Shown: positions 14,837-25,375 of the stretch, one piece after another | Position numbering within the stretch: position 1 is the stretch's first letter | Layout of the letters: each line of letters opens with the position of its first letter | NCBI RefSeq assembly: GCF_013778455.1 | Contig: NZ_JACEHE010000010.1 | Location: forward strand, 62,001-126,000 | Length of the DNA stretch: 64,000 bases | Reading direction: 5' to 3' | Source of the DNA: Streptomyces himalayensis subsp. himalayensis | GTDB lineage: Bacteria > Actinomycetota > Actinomycetes > Streptomycetales > Streptomycetaceae | The notes under the pieces: model-generated | Database searches by the model: none | The model's input: only the letters and a program-made list of their open reading frames with translations | What the model was told of the DNA's origin: nothing | Position numbers and translations under genes: made by a program

Positions 14837-16572
14837 TCATTCACCCCGAGCTGCGCCGCGCCGCACACCACGCACGGCGCCCCCTGCTCGCGGCCACCCT
14901 CCTGCAGGGGGCCGTCACCGTCACCCACCTCGGCCAGGCCGTGCTGCTGGCAGTCGCCCTCGCCGACGTGGCCCAGGGCGACACGGACCGGCTCCCGCTG
15001 CTCCTCGGCGCGGTGCTCGGCGTCGTCGCCGCCCGTGCAGGGCTCGGCTACCACCAGCGGCGTACCGCCACCCGCGCCGGGGCACAAGTCAGGGTGCACC
15101 TGCGGGACGAACTCCTCGCCCACCTCGGACTGCTCGGACCCGCGCACCTGACCACAGCGCGCGCCGGAGCAGTCCGCACCACCCTCGTCGACGGGGTCGA
15201 GGGCGTGGACGCCTACGTCTCCCGCTACCTGCCCCAGCTGCTCATCACCCTCACCGTGCCGCCCCTGCTGCTCGCCGCCCTGACCGCAGTCGAACCGGTC
15301 GCTCTCCTCGGTCTCGTACCCGCCCTCCTGCTCGCCCTGTTCGGGCCGCGCGCCTGGGACCGGCTCCTCGCCAAGCGCGGCAAGGAACACTGGGACACCT
15401 ACGAGGGACTCGGCGCCGACTACCTCGAAGCACTGCAGGGCATGCCCGCGCTGCGGGCCGCGGGTGCCGTCGGGCGCACCCGGGAGCGGCTCGAGGCACG
15501 GTCGGCGTCGCTGCACCGGGCCACCGTCGCCAAGCTCCGCGTGTCGCTCGTCGACACCGGCCTCACCGACCTGGCCATCCAGGGCGGCACCGTGGCCGCC
15601 GCCCTGCTGGCCTGCTGGTCGGCCGCCACCGGATCCGCCACCGCGACCGGCACGTATCTGGTGCTGCTCCTGGCCTCCGAGTGTTTCCGGCCCGTCCGTG
15701 ACCTGTCCCGCGAGTGGCACGCCGGGTACTTGGGCGTGTCAGCCGCGGACGGGCTCGCGGCGCTACGCACCGCCGAACCTGCGGTCCCCGACACGGGAAC
15801 GGCACAAGCGCACTGGCCGGGCCCGCCCCAAGTGCGCTTCGAAAACGTGGAGTTCAGCTACGACGGCGCCGAGGCTCCCGCGCTCCAGGGCGTCACCTTC
15901 ACCGCCGAGGCAGGGCGCACCACCGCGATCGTCGGCCCCTCGGGTGCCGGCAAGTCCACGCTGCTCGCCCTGCTCCTGCGCCACCGCGACCCGCAGCACG
16001 GCCGGATCACCCTCGATGGCCGCGATGTGACCGGGTACGCGCTCGACTCGCTGCGTCAGGGCATCGCCGTCGTCTCCCAGGAGACCTACCTCTTCCACGC
16101 CACCATCGCCGACAACCTGCGCCTGGCCCGCCCCGATGCCACCGACGACGAGCTGGAACGCGCCGCACGCACCGCCGGCATCCACGACGAGATCGCCGCC
16201 CTCCCCGACGGCTACGCCACCGTCCTCGGCGAACGGGGCGCCACCCTGTCCGGCGGGCAGCGCCAGCGCCTCGCCCTCGCCAGGGCCCTGCTGGCCGGCG
16301 CCCCGGTGCTCGTCCTCGACGAGGCCACGAGCGCGGTCGACGAACGCCGCGAGGCGGACATCGCCCGCGAACTGCTGGACGCCGCGAGCGGCCGGACCGT
16401 CCTGGTGGTCGCCCACCGGCTCGCCGCCGTCCGGCACGCCGACCGCATCGTGGTTCTTGACGACGGACGCGTGGACGCCGTCGGCGAGCACGCCGCCCTC
16501 GTCGAGGCCGGGGGCGTCTACGCCGAGCTCGTCAAGGCGGGCCACACCTACGAAGGAGGGCTCGCCGCATGA
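14833..16572 (+). CDS. ABC half-transporter (membrane plus ATPase) 1, exporter fold
   Basis: This 579-residue protein has an N-terminal six-helix exporter-type membrane domain (about 1-310) and a C-terminal ATPase. Walker A GPSGAGKST is at about residue 369, LSGGQ at about 472 and Walker B LVLDEA near 495. It overlaps the next half-transporter gene by 4 nt (ATGA), so the two very likely form a heterodimer. Such pairs in metallophore loci include IrtAB and YbtPQ, which import the metal complex despite the exporter fold, and the two ABC genes at the end of the coelibactin cluster. Import, or secretion of a chelator, are both possible; with no biosynthetic genes here, import is favoured. Confidence 0.85.
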   Translation: MIIHPELRRAAHHARRPLLAATLLQGAVTVTHLGQAVLLAVALADVAQGDTDRLPLLLGAVLGVVAARAGLGYHQRRTATRAGAQVRVHLRDELLAHLGLLGPAHLTTARAGAVRTTLVDGVEGVDAYVSRYLPQLLITLTVPPLLLAALTAVEPVALLGLVPALLLALFGPRAWDRLLAKRGKEHWDTYEGLGADYLEALQGMPALRAAGAVGRTRERLEARSASLHRATVAKLRVSLVDTGLTDLAIQGGTVAAALLACWSAATGSATATGTYLVLLLASECFRPVRDLSREWHAGYLGVSAADGLAALRTAEPAVPDTGTAQAHWPGPPQVRFENVEFSYDGAEAPALQGVTFTAEAGRTTAIVGPSGAGKSTLLALLLRHRDPQHGRITLDGRDVTGYALDSLRQGIAVVSQETYLFHATIADNLRLARPDATDDELERAARTAGIHDEIAALPDGYATVLGERGATLSGGQRQRLALARALLAGAPVLVLDEATSAVDERREADIARELLDAASGRTVLVVAHRLAAVRHADRIVVLDDGRVDAVGEHAALVEAGGVYAELVKAGHTYEGGLAA

Positions 16573-18347
16573 GCACCACCACCGACGCGGGCACCGATGT
16601 CACCCCCGGAAGCACCGACGACGCGCCCGAGCCCGCGCGGGGCTCGCTGCGCGCCCTGCTGCCGGCCCTCGCCGGGCACCGCGTCATGATGACCCGCACC
16701 TGCGCCGCCGCGCTCGCCGAACAGGGCTCGCTGGTCGCGCTGTTGACGCTGGCCGCGCACACCGTCGGAACCGCCGTCATCGAGGACCGCGCCCCCTCGG
16801 CCGGCACGGTCACCGCTCTGGTCGTCCTCGTCCTCGTACGCGCCCTGATGACCTGGCGCGAGATGGACCTCTCCCACGACCTGGCCTACCGGGTGCTGGC
16901 CGAACTGCGCGTACGGGTCTTCGACGGGCTCGCCCGCAGCGCTCCCGCCCGCGTGGCCGGCCGCCGCAGCGGGGACCTGGCCGCCACCGCGATGGCCGAC
17001 GTGGAGGCGTTGGAGTTCTTCTACGCCCACACCACGGCCCAACTCCTCGCATCCGGTGTGGTGTTCACCGGCGGAGCCGCTGCACTGGCCACGGTGGAGC
17101 CGTGGTTGCTGGTCGCGGTGGCGCCGGTCGCCGCGCTGCTGGCCGTCGCGCCCTTTGCCGACGCGCGCGGGCGCGCCGCGCGCGGGGCCCGCACCCGGGC
17201 GGCCTCCGCGAAGCTCTCGGCCGACACCGTGGAGGCCGTCGACGGGCTGCGCGAACTGCTCGCCTTCGGCGGGCTGACCGAGCGGCGCGGCCGTCTCGCC
17301 GCACAGGGCCGAAGGGTGGGTGACGCTCAGCGGGCCGAGGCCACCTGGGAGGCCATGGCCGCCGCCGTCCGCGACGCCCTCATCGTGCTCGCGGTCCTCG
17401 GCGTGGTGGCCGCCGCCGCGCAGTCCGTGACCTCCGGGCGGCTGCACGGTGCATGGGCGCCGGCCGCGATGGCGCTCGCTCTGTCGGTGCTGGGCCCGGT
17501 TGCCGAGTCGGCCAGGGCACTGAGCCAGGCCGTGGGTCTGCGCGCCGCGGCCGCCCGCGTCGACGCGGCCCTGAAAGCCCCTGCGCTCGCCCCGCCTCCC
17601 GCCTCACCCCGCCCGCTCCCTCTGGGCCCGTTGGGCATCCGGCTGCATCGGGTGACCTTCGACTACGGGGGTCGACGCGTGCTGGACGGGGTCGAGCTGA
17701 CGGTTCCCGCAGGGCAGACGCTCGCCCTGGTCGGTGTCTCGGGCGCCGGCAAGTCGACCTGCGCCCACCTGCTGGCCCGTTTCTGGGACCCGTCCGAGGG
17801 TGCGGTCCACCTGGTGCCCGGCGACGGCCATCCCGTGGACCTCCGCGACCTGGCCGACGCCGATCTGCGCCGTGCCGTCGCCGTCGTGGGCCAGGACGCC
17901 CCCCTCTTCCACGGCACCCTCGCCGAGAACCTGCGCCTCGCCGCACCGGGCGCCGACGACGATCTCCTCGCGGAGACGGCCCGGCTCTGCGGCGTCGACC
18001 GGATCGCTCCGATGGACTCCCTGGTCGGGGAGCGCGGGTCCACCCTCTCCGGTGGCCAGCGCGCCCGGATCGCCCTCGCCCGCGCCCTGCTTGCTCAGCC
18101 TCGGATCCTCGTGCTGGACGAGACCACCGCACATCTGGACAACGCTGGTGACGCCCAACTCGCCGCCGCGCTAGCCCAGGGCAACCGCACCACCATCGTC
18201 ATCGCCCACCGCCCCGCCACCATCCGCCGCGCCGACCGCATCGCCGTCCTCGAGTCCGGCCGTATCGCGGAGGAGGGCACCTGGGACGACCTCACCGCCC
18301 CCACCGGCGGCGCACTCAACCGTGTGTTGGCCGTCACCCCGTCCTGA
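16569..18347 (+). CDS. ABC half-transporter (membrane plus ATPase) 2, exporter fold
   Basis: This 592-residue partner of the preceding protein has about six transmembrane helices in residues 35-320 and an ATPase with Walker A GVSGAGKST (about 391), LSGGQ (about 494) and Walker B LVLDET (about 517). In Walker B the usual catalytic DEA/DEP is DET, with the glutamate retained. The ATG at 16569 overlaps the previous stop. Sequence differs enough from half-transporter 1 to support an asymmetric dimer. It ends the island's metallophore operon; only an integrase scrap follows. Confidence 0.85.
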   Translation: MSTTTDAGTDVTPGSTDDAPEPARGSLRALLPALAGHRVMMTRTCAAALAEQGSLVALLTLAAHTVGTAVIEDRAPSAGTVTALVVLVLVRALMTWREMDLSHDLAYRVLAELRVRVFDGLARSAPARVAGRRSGDLAATAMADVEALEFFYAHTTAQLLASGVVFTGGAAALATVEPWLLVAVAPVAALLAVAPFADARGRAARGARTRAASAKLSADTVEAVDGLRELLAFGGLTERRGRLAAQGRRVGDAQRAEATWEAMAAAVRDALIVLAVLGVVAAAAQSVTSGRLHGAWAPAAMALALSVLGPVAESARALSQAVGLRAAAARVDAALKAPALAPPPASPRPLPLGPLGIRLHRVTFDYGGRRVLDGVELTVPAGQTLALVGVSGAGKSTCAHLLARFWDPSEGAVHLVPGDGHPVDLRDLADADLRRAVAVVGQDAPLFHGTLAENLRLAAPGADDDLLAETARLCGVDRIAPMDSLVGERGSTLSGGQRARIALARALLAQPRILVLDETTAHLDNAGDAQLAAALAQGNRTTIVIAHRPATIRRADRIAVLESGRIAEEGTWDDLTAPTGGALNRVLAVTPS

Positions 18348-18445
18348 ACCCGGCAGCAGCGCGGCAGCCAAGGTGACGTATCAGAGCCGGTGAGCCGGGA
18401 GCGGGCCGGCACCACTCCTTGCCCGGCTCTGGTGACATTGGCAAG

Positions 18446-18565
18446 ACCTCCCTGGCCCGGTGGCTCGGCCACTCGGACCCAGGGTTCACGCTCCGGAAGT
18501 ACGCGCACCTCCTGGCCCACCAGGGCGCACGCGGCAGCGCCGCCATCGACGCGGTCTTCGCGTAG
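18446..18565 (+). pseudogene. Tyrosine integrase C-terminal remnant
   Basis: Forty codons ending in TAG at 18563 encode TSLARWLGHSDPGFTLRKYA followed by HLL. This is the C-terminal LGH...T...Y block of phage/ICE tyrosine recombinases, with the catalytic Tyr in KYAHL. Everything upstream of it is missing. It lies between the accessory metal island and the conserved murA-aconitase region, so it probably marks the edge of an integrated element. No tRNA gene or clear att repeat is visible beside it. The rest of 18348-18694 holds no other gene. Confidence 0.65.
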
Positions 18566-18694
18566 CCGTAGCCTCGGGCGGCCGGGCACAGCCCGATCCT
18601 CGCCCAAAGTCCCAGAGAAGTCCCAGAAGTGCCGCCGCACCCCCTCCAGACCCGCATCGGTGCAGGTCAGACACGGGGCGGCGGCATCCGCCAG

Positions 18695-20224
18695 TCAGAT
18701 GTCCCGGAAGATCTCGATCTGCGCCCCCACCGAGTTGAGCCGCTCCGCCAGGTCCTCGTAACCGCGGTTGATGACGTACACGTTCCGCAGTACCGAAGTG
18801 CCCTCGGCGGCCATCATCGCGAGCAGGACGACGACGGCCGGTCGCAGGGCCGGCGGACACATCATCTCCGCGGCCCGCCAGCGGGTCGGCCCCTCGACCA
18901 GCACCCGGTGCGGGTCGAGCAGCTGCAGTCGTCCGCCGAGGCGGTTCAGATCGGTGAGATAGATCGCGCGGTTGTCGTACACCCAGTCGTGGATCAGGGT
19001 CTTGCCCTGGGCGACGGCGGCGATGGCCGCGAAGAACGGGACGTTGTCGATGTTCAGGCCGGGGAACGGCATCGGGTGGACCTTGTCGATCGGCGCCTCG
19101 AGTTTGGAGGGCCGGACGGTCAGGTCGACGAGCCGGGTGCGGCCGTTGTCGGCGACGTACTCCGGGGTGCGGTCGTGGTCGAGGCCCATCTCCTCCAGCA
19201 CCGCGAGCTCGATCTCGAGGAACTCGATCGGGACGCGGCACACGGTGAGCTCGGACTCGGTGACCACGGCCGCGGCGAGCAGGCTCATGGCCTCGACCGG
19301 GTCCTCGGAGGGCGAGTAGTCGACGTCCACGTCGATGTTCGGTACGCCGTGCACGGTCAGGGTCGTCGTGCCGATGCCGTCGACCTTGACCCCGAGCGCC
19401 TCGAGGAAGAAGCAGAGGTCCTGGACCATGTAGTTGGACGAGGCGTTGCGGATGACAGTCGTGCCGTTGTGGCGGGCGGCCGCGAGCAGCGCGTTCTCGG
19501 TCACGGTGTCGCCGCGCTCGGTCAGCACGATCGGGCGCTCCGGCGCCACCGCGCGGTCAACCTGCGCGTGGTAGAGGCCCTCGGTCGCGGTGATGTCGAG
19601 GCCGAACCGGCGCAGCGCGATCATGTGCGGTTCGACGGTGCGCGTGCCGAGGTCGCAGCCGCCCGCGTACGGCAGCTTGAAATGGTCCATACGGTGCAGA
19701 AGCGGGCCGAGGAACATGATGATCGAGCGGGTGCGGCGGGCCGCCTCCGCGTCGATGGCACCCATGTCGAACTCGGCCGGCGGCACGATCTCCAGGTCGA
19801 CTCGGTCGTTGATCCAACGGGTGCGGACACCGATCGAGTTGAGCACCTCGAGGAGCCGGTACACCTCTTCGATACGGGCGACGCGGCGCAGCACCGTGCG
19901 CCCCTTGTTGAGCAGCGATGCGCAAAGCAGCGCCACGCAGGCGTTCTTGCTCGTCTTGACGTCGATGGATCCGGACAGGCGGCGGCCGCCCACCACGCGA
20001 AGGTGCATCGGCCCCGCGTACCCCAGTGAGACAATCTCACTGTCCAGCGCTTCCCCGATACGGGCAATCATCTCAAGGCTGATGTTCTGGTTGCCGCGTT
20101 CGACTCGGTTGACCGCACTCTGGCTGGTGCCCAGGGCCTCCGCGAGCTGCGCCTGCGACCAGCCGCGATGCTGACGCGCGTCACGGATGAGCTTGCCGAT
20201 GCGTACGAGGTAATCGTCTGCCAT
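18695..20224 (-). CDS. murA: UDP-GlcNAc enolpyruvyl transferase (MurA-type) fused to an XRE HTH
   Basis: This 509-residue protein has an XRE-type helix-turn-helix at residues about 7-63 (GWSQAQLAEALGTSQSAVNR), followed by a full EPSP-synthase-fold MurA domain (about 75-509). MurA transfers enolpyruvate from PEP to UDP-GlcNAc, the first committed step of peptidoglycan synthesis. The catalytic Lys-Asn pair is in TSKNACVAL and the active-site Cys in AGGCDLGTRTVEPH, so catalysis is plausible. The HTH is not part of ordinary MurA. This matches the second MurA of Streptomyces (SCO5998 position). A perfect 6-4-6 palindrome 13 bp upstream of the ATG could be bound by its own HTH. Confidence 0.88.
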   Translation of the reverse strand: MADDYLVRIGKLIRDARQHRGWSQAQLAEALGTSQSAVNRVERGNQNISLEMIARIGEALDSEIVSLGYAGPMHLRVVGGRRLSGSIDVKTSKNACVALLCASLLNKGRTVLRRVARIEEVYRLLEVLNSIGVRTRWINDRVDLEIVPPAEFDMGAIDAEAARRTRSIIMFLGPLLHRMDHFKLPYAGGCDLGTRTVEPHMIALRRFGLDITATEGLYHAQVDRAVAPERPIVLTERGDTVTENALLAAARHNGTTVIRNASSNYMVQDLCFFLEALGVKVDGIGTTTLTVHGVPNIDVDVDYSPSEDPVEAMSLLAAAVVTESELTVCRVPIEFLEIELAVLEEMGLDHDRTPEYVADNGRTRLVDLTVRPSKLEAPIDKVHPMPFPGLNIDNVPFFAAIAAVAQGKTLIHDWVYDNRAIYLTDLNRLGGRLQLLDPHRVLVEGPTRWRAAEMMCPPALRPAVVVLLAMMAAEGTSVLRNVYVINRGYEDLAERLNSVGAQIEIFRDI

Positions 20225-20236
20225 GTGGCGCAGGTT

Positions 20237-20252
20237 ATCTCAGATATGAGAT
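20237..20252. promoter_or_regulatory. Palindrome in front of the HTH-MurA gene
   Basis: ATCTCAGATATGAGAT has perfect 6-bp arms (ATCTCA/TGAGAT) around GATA. It is 13 bp upstream of the murA ATG. This placement is typical of an autoregulatory operator. Its outer bases ATCTC-N6-GAGAT are identical to those of the palindrome in front of aconitase at 22329. Confidence 0.5.
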
Positions 20253-20401
20253 GGACTTCGCGCCGGTGTGGCATTCGGGTGAGGCTGGTGTGCGCGCAAG
20301 GGCACCTTTTGACGGTCAGTCGGGCATCCGTTCCGCGCAACTCGAGTGCGGCCGAATGGGTGTCGAAGTGTTCTGGTTGTCCTGGTTTGCCTCTCATCCG
20401 T

Positions 20402-20465
20402 GAAACAGGTGGCCAGATCGGTCAGGAATCGAGAAGCGCGGGTCACGGAGCCGCACCTAGCGTGA
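20402..20465 (+). repeat. 64-bp direct repeat, copy 1 (promoter of the AraC gene)
   Basis: The block runs from GAAACAGGTGGCCAGA to CCGCACCTAGCGTGA and is about 83% identical to copy 2 at 20930-20993. It ends 27 bp before the ATG of the AraC-family gene. Two copies, each directly before one gene of the pair, suggest a shared binding site and promoter for the AraC protein. Confidence 0.8.
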
Positions 20466-20492
20466 AGCTGACGTCGGAAAAGGAGTTCTCTC

Positions 20493-20993
20493 ATGTGTCA
20501 CCCCTCATGGGGGCGCGCACGCCCCGCGGCGCAGCGCCTGAGCGACCTCGGACGCCAGAGCGGCCTCGCACGCCTGAGCGACCTCGCGCGACTGCGCCGC
20601 GTCCGCGACCGGATCGACCGGGAGTACGCACAGCCGCTGAACGTCGAGGCGCTCGCCCGCGGCGTGCACATGTCCGCCGGGCACCTCAGCCGCCAGTTCC
20701 GGCTGGCCTACGGCGAGTCGCCGTACGCGTACCTGATGACGCGTCGCATCGAGCGCGCGACGGCGCTGCTGCGTCGTGGCGACCTCGGCGTCACCGAGGT
20801 GTGCTTCGCGGTCGGCTGCTCATCGCTGGGCACCTTCAGCACCCGCTTCACCGAGCTGGTCGGCATGCCGCCAAGCGCCTACCGGCGGCGCGGGGCGGGC
20901 GCTGCGGCGGGGATGCCGCCGTGTGTGGCGAAACAGGTGACAAGACCGGTCAGGAATCAAGAAGCGCCGGTCGCCGAGCCGCACATAGCGTGA
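20493..20993 (+). CDS. AraC-family transcriptional regulator
   Basis: This 166-residue protein consists mainly of the AraC DNA-binding domain: a first HTH (LNVEALARGVHMSAGHLSRQ, about residues 48-67) and a second HTH with the signature GCSSLGTFSTRFTELVGMPP. No N-terminal effector domain is present. The ATG at 20493 has AAAAGGAG about 10 nt upstream. The stop overlaps the VOC gene start by one base (TGATG), and the last 20 codons are made of repeat copy 2, so the promoter-like repeat lies inside coding sequence. It likely activates itself and the VOC gene; AraC/VOC pairs of this kind are common in Streptomyces. Confidence 0.85.
   Translation: MCHPSWGRARPAAQRLSDLGRQSGLARLSDLARLRRVRDRIDREYAQPLNVEALARGVHMSAGHLSRQFRLAYGESPYAYLMTRRIERATALLRRGDLGVTEVCFAVGCSSLGTFSTRFTELVGMPPSAYRRRGAGAAAGMPPCVAKQVTRPVRNQEAPVAEPHIA
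20930..20993 (+). repeat. 64-bp direct repeat, copy 2 (promoter of the VOC gene)
   Basis: It runs from GAAACAGGTGACAAGA to CCGCACATAGCGTGA. It repeats copy 1 (20402-20465) in the same orientation and at the same kind of position, ending exactly at the VOC start codon. It also encodes the C-terminus of the AraC protein. Conserved elements are GAAACAGGTG, CGGTCAGGAATC, AAGCGC and GAGCCGCAC. Confidence 0.8.
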
Positions 20994-21625
20994 TGGCCAT
21001 GGCATCCATCGAATCCGTCACCCTCGACGTGGCCGACCCCACGGCCGCCCACCGCTTCTACACCACCGCCTTCGGCTTGGACACGCAGATACGCCTGCGG
21101 GCCTCGGAGGCACCCACAACCGGCTTCCGCGGGTTCACGCTGTCGCTCACGGTGTCCCAGCCGGCCACCGTCAACAGCCTCATCGACGCCGCCCTCGACG
21201 CCGGCGCCACGCCGCTGAAGCCTGCCGCGAAGTCGCTCTGGGGCTACGGCGGTGTCGTACAGGCCCCGGACGGGACGATCTGGAAGGTCGCGACCTCGGC
21301 GAAGAAGGACACCGGCCCGGCCACCCGGCAGATCGACGAGATCGTGCTCCTGCTGGGCGTCGCGGACGTGGCCGCGAGCAAGCGGTTCTACGTCGAGCGC
21401 GGCCTCGCCGTGGCGAAGAGCTTCGGCCGCATGTACGTCGAGTTCGCTGCTGCGTCGAGTCCCGTCAAACTGGCGCTGTACAGGCGCCGTGCCCTTGCCA
21501 AGGATGCCGGAGTCTCTCCCGACGGCACGGGATCGCACCGGCTGGTGATCGGCGGCGATGCCGGGCCCTTCACCGACCCGGACGGGTTTGCCTGGGAGGC
21601 CGCATCGCCGGCCCTCACGCCCTGA
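20993..21625 (+). CDS. VOC-family (glyoxalase-like) protein with two domains
   Basis: This 210-residue cytoplasmic protein contains two vicinal-oxygen-chelate modules. The first begins ESVTLDVADPTAAHRFYTTA and the second DEIVLLLGVADVAASKRFYV at about residue 108. Such proteins act as glyoxalases, dioxygenases, or antibiotic-binding resistance proteins; substrate cannot be told here. The ATG at 20993 shares a base with the AraC stop, and a second ATG lies two codons later. The whole gene depends on the AraC regulator's repeat region for its promoter, so it is likely the regulator's dedicated target. Confidence 0.82.
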   Translation: MAMASIESVTLDVADPTAAHRFYTTAFGLDTQIRLRASEAPTTGFRGFTLSLTVSQPATVNSLIDAALDAGATPLKPAAKSLWGYGGVVQAPDGTIWKVATSAKKDTGPATRQIDEIVLLLGVADVAASKRFYVERGLAVAKSFGRMYVEFAAASSPVKLALYRRRALAKDAGVSPDGTGSHRLVIGGDAGPFTDPDGFAWEAASPALTP

Positions 21626-21748
21626 TGTGCCACTGCCGCCTGCCCTGCCTGGTCGCCGATCACGACACGGCCGCCCGGTGAACCGACCGATGACCGACGG
21701 ATCCTCTCCCTCGGAGGACGGGCTCTCCACGAAGTGACTGGAGGAAGC

Positions 21749-22204
21749 ATGACGGGCGCGCCGCCGCGTGGACTTGAGGAGAGGCTGCGGGACACCCGCG
21801 CGAAACTGGAGAGCGACGTCGATCTCTGGGTCGCGACGTCGGGCTCCCCGGGCGGGGTCCACCTCATCCCGCTCTTGTACCTGTGGGACGGGACCGCGTT
21901 CCTCATCTCGACGCCGCGCGCCTCGGTCACCGGCCGCAACCTGCTGGCGGACGGCAGGGTGCGCCTCAGCCTCGGGCCGACCCGCGACGTCGTCGTCGTC
22001 GAAGGCACCGCCGATCCGGTGGACATCGCCGACCTCGGCCCGGAGGCGGGCGACGCGTTCGCGACCAAGACCGGTTTCGACCCGCGCGAGCTCGACGAGC
22101 CCTACCAGTACTTCCTGATCCGGCCGCGGCGCATCCAGGCGTGGCGGGAGGCGAACGAGCTGCGGGGGCGCGACCTGATGCGCGACGGGCGCTGGCTCGG
22201 CTGA
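21749..22204 (+). CDS. Pyridoxamine 5'-phosphate oxidase-like flavin/F420-binding protein
   Basis: This 151-residue split-barrel protein has the pattern of F420/FMN-dependent PNPOx-like reductases: a start DLWVATSGSPGGVHLIPL, then FLISTPRASVTGRNLLADGR, RLSLG, VVVVEGTAD, and a late YQYFLIRPRRIQAWRE. It likely binds flavin or F420 as a dimer; the substrate is unknown. The ATG at 21749 is preceded by GGAGGAAG with ideal spacing. It stands alone between the VOC gene and the aconitase leader. Confidence 0.8.
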   Translation: MTGAPPRGLEERLRDTRAKLESDVDLWVATSGSPGGVHLIPLLYLWDGTAFLISTPRASVTGRNLLADGRVRLSLGPTRDVVVVEGTADPVDIADLGPEAGDAFATKTGFDPRELDEPYQYFLIRPRRIQAWREANELRGRDLMRDGRWLG

Positions 22205-22328
22205 CCGCGGGCACACACCCGCGCCAAGCAGTCACTCACCCTTCGATGAGAATCACTCCTCCTTCGACGTGCGACAGGTCACTGCGCAGGGGTCAGGGCA
22301 TGACCGAACAGCCCCCATGTACTAGAGT

Positions 22329-22346
22329 TATCTCGACATCGAGATA
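22329..22346. promoter_or_regulatory. TamR-like palindrome upstream of aconitase
   Basis: TATCTCGACATCGAGATA is a perfect palindrome with 8-bp arms around CA, 129 bp upstream of the aconitase start. Streptomyces TamR (MarR family) is known to bind an 18-bp palindrome of this kind before sacA, tam and malate synthase and to respond to trans-aconitate/citrate-type ligands under oxidative stress. The match to that motif is from memory. Confidence 0.6.
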
Positions 22347-22379
22347 TCTGCCGAGGCGCACCGCAGCCACCCACCCTGG

Positions 22380-22408
22380 TAAGGGTAACCTAACTTAGCC
22401 TTACCTTA
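22380..22408. promoter_or_regulatory. Two overlapping DmdR/IdeR-type iron boxes before aconitase
   Basis: Two 19-bp windows fit the iron-box consensus TWAGGTWAGSCTWACCTWA. The one at 22390-22408 (CTAACTTAGCCTTACCTTA) matches 16 of 19 positions. The one at 22380-22398 (TAAGGGTAACCTAACTTAG) matches 15 of 19. They are offset by 10 bp, one helical turn, as in operators where two DtxR-family dimers bind opposite faces. The boxes end 66 bp before the aconitase GTG. Confidence 0.65.
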
Positions 22409-22474
22409 GCGGATCGGCGACGAGTCGTGGCGGCAGGATGCGGTGGTACGCGCACAAAAATGAAGGAGACTGTC

Positions 22475-25189
<2,715 letters not shown>

Positions 25190-25208
25190 GCGGTCCGCAC
25201 GGCAGTTG

Positions 25209-25245
25209 AGGGCCGCATCCCCGGTACGCCCGGGGGTGCGGCCCT
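25209..25245 (+). terminator. Intrinsic terminator after aconitase
   Basis: AGGGCCGCA and TGCGGCCCTT form the outer stem, extended by CCCCGG/CCGGGG inside, with a short loop. It lies 20 nt after the aconitase stop. There is no long T-run, as is common in Streptomyces. Confidence 0.75.
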
Positions 25246-25375
25246 TCGCCGTGCGTACGCGGTGTGCGGTGGCGGTGTCAAGGCGCGAGCAGACCGACCA
25301 GTGCCCGCTCGCCGTGTGGCCGAGCTGTGCCATTGCCCACTTCGGTCAGGGGAGGGACGCACAGAGCGGGAGCAG

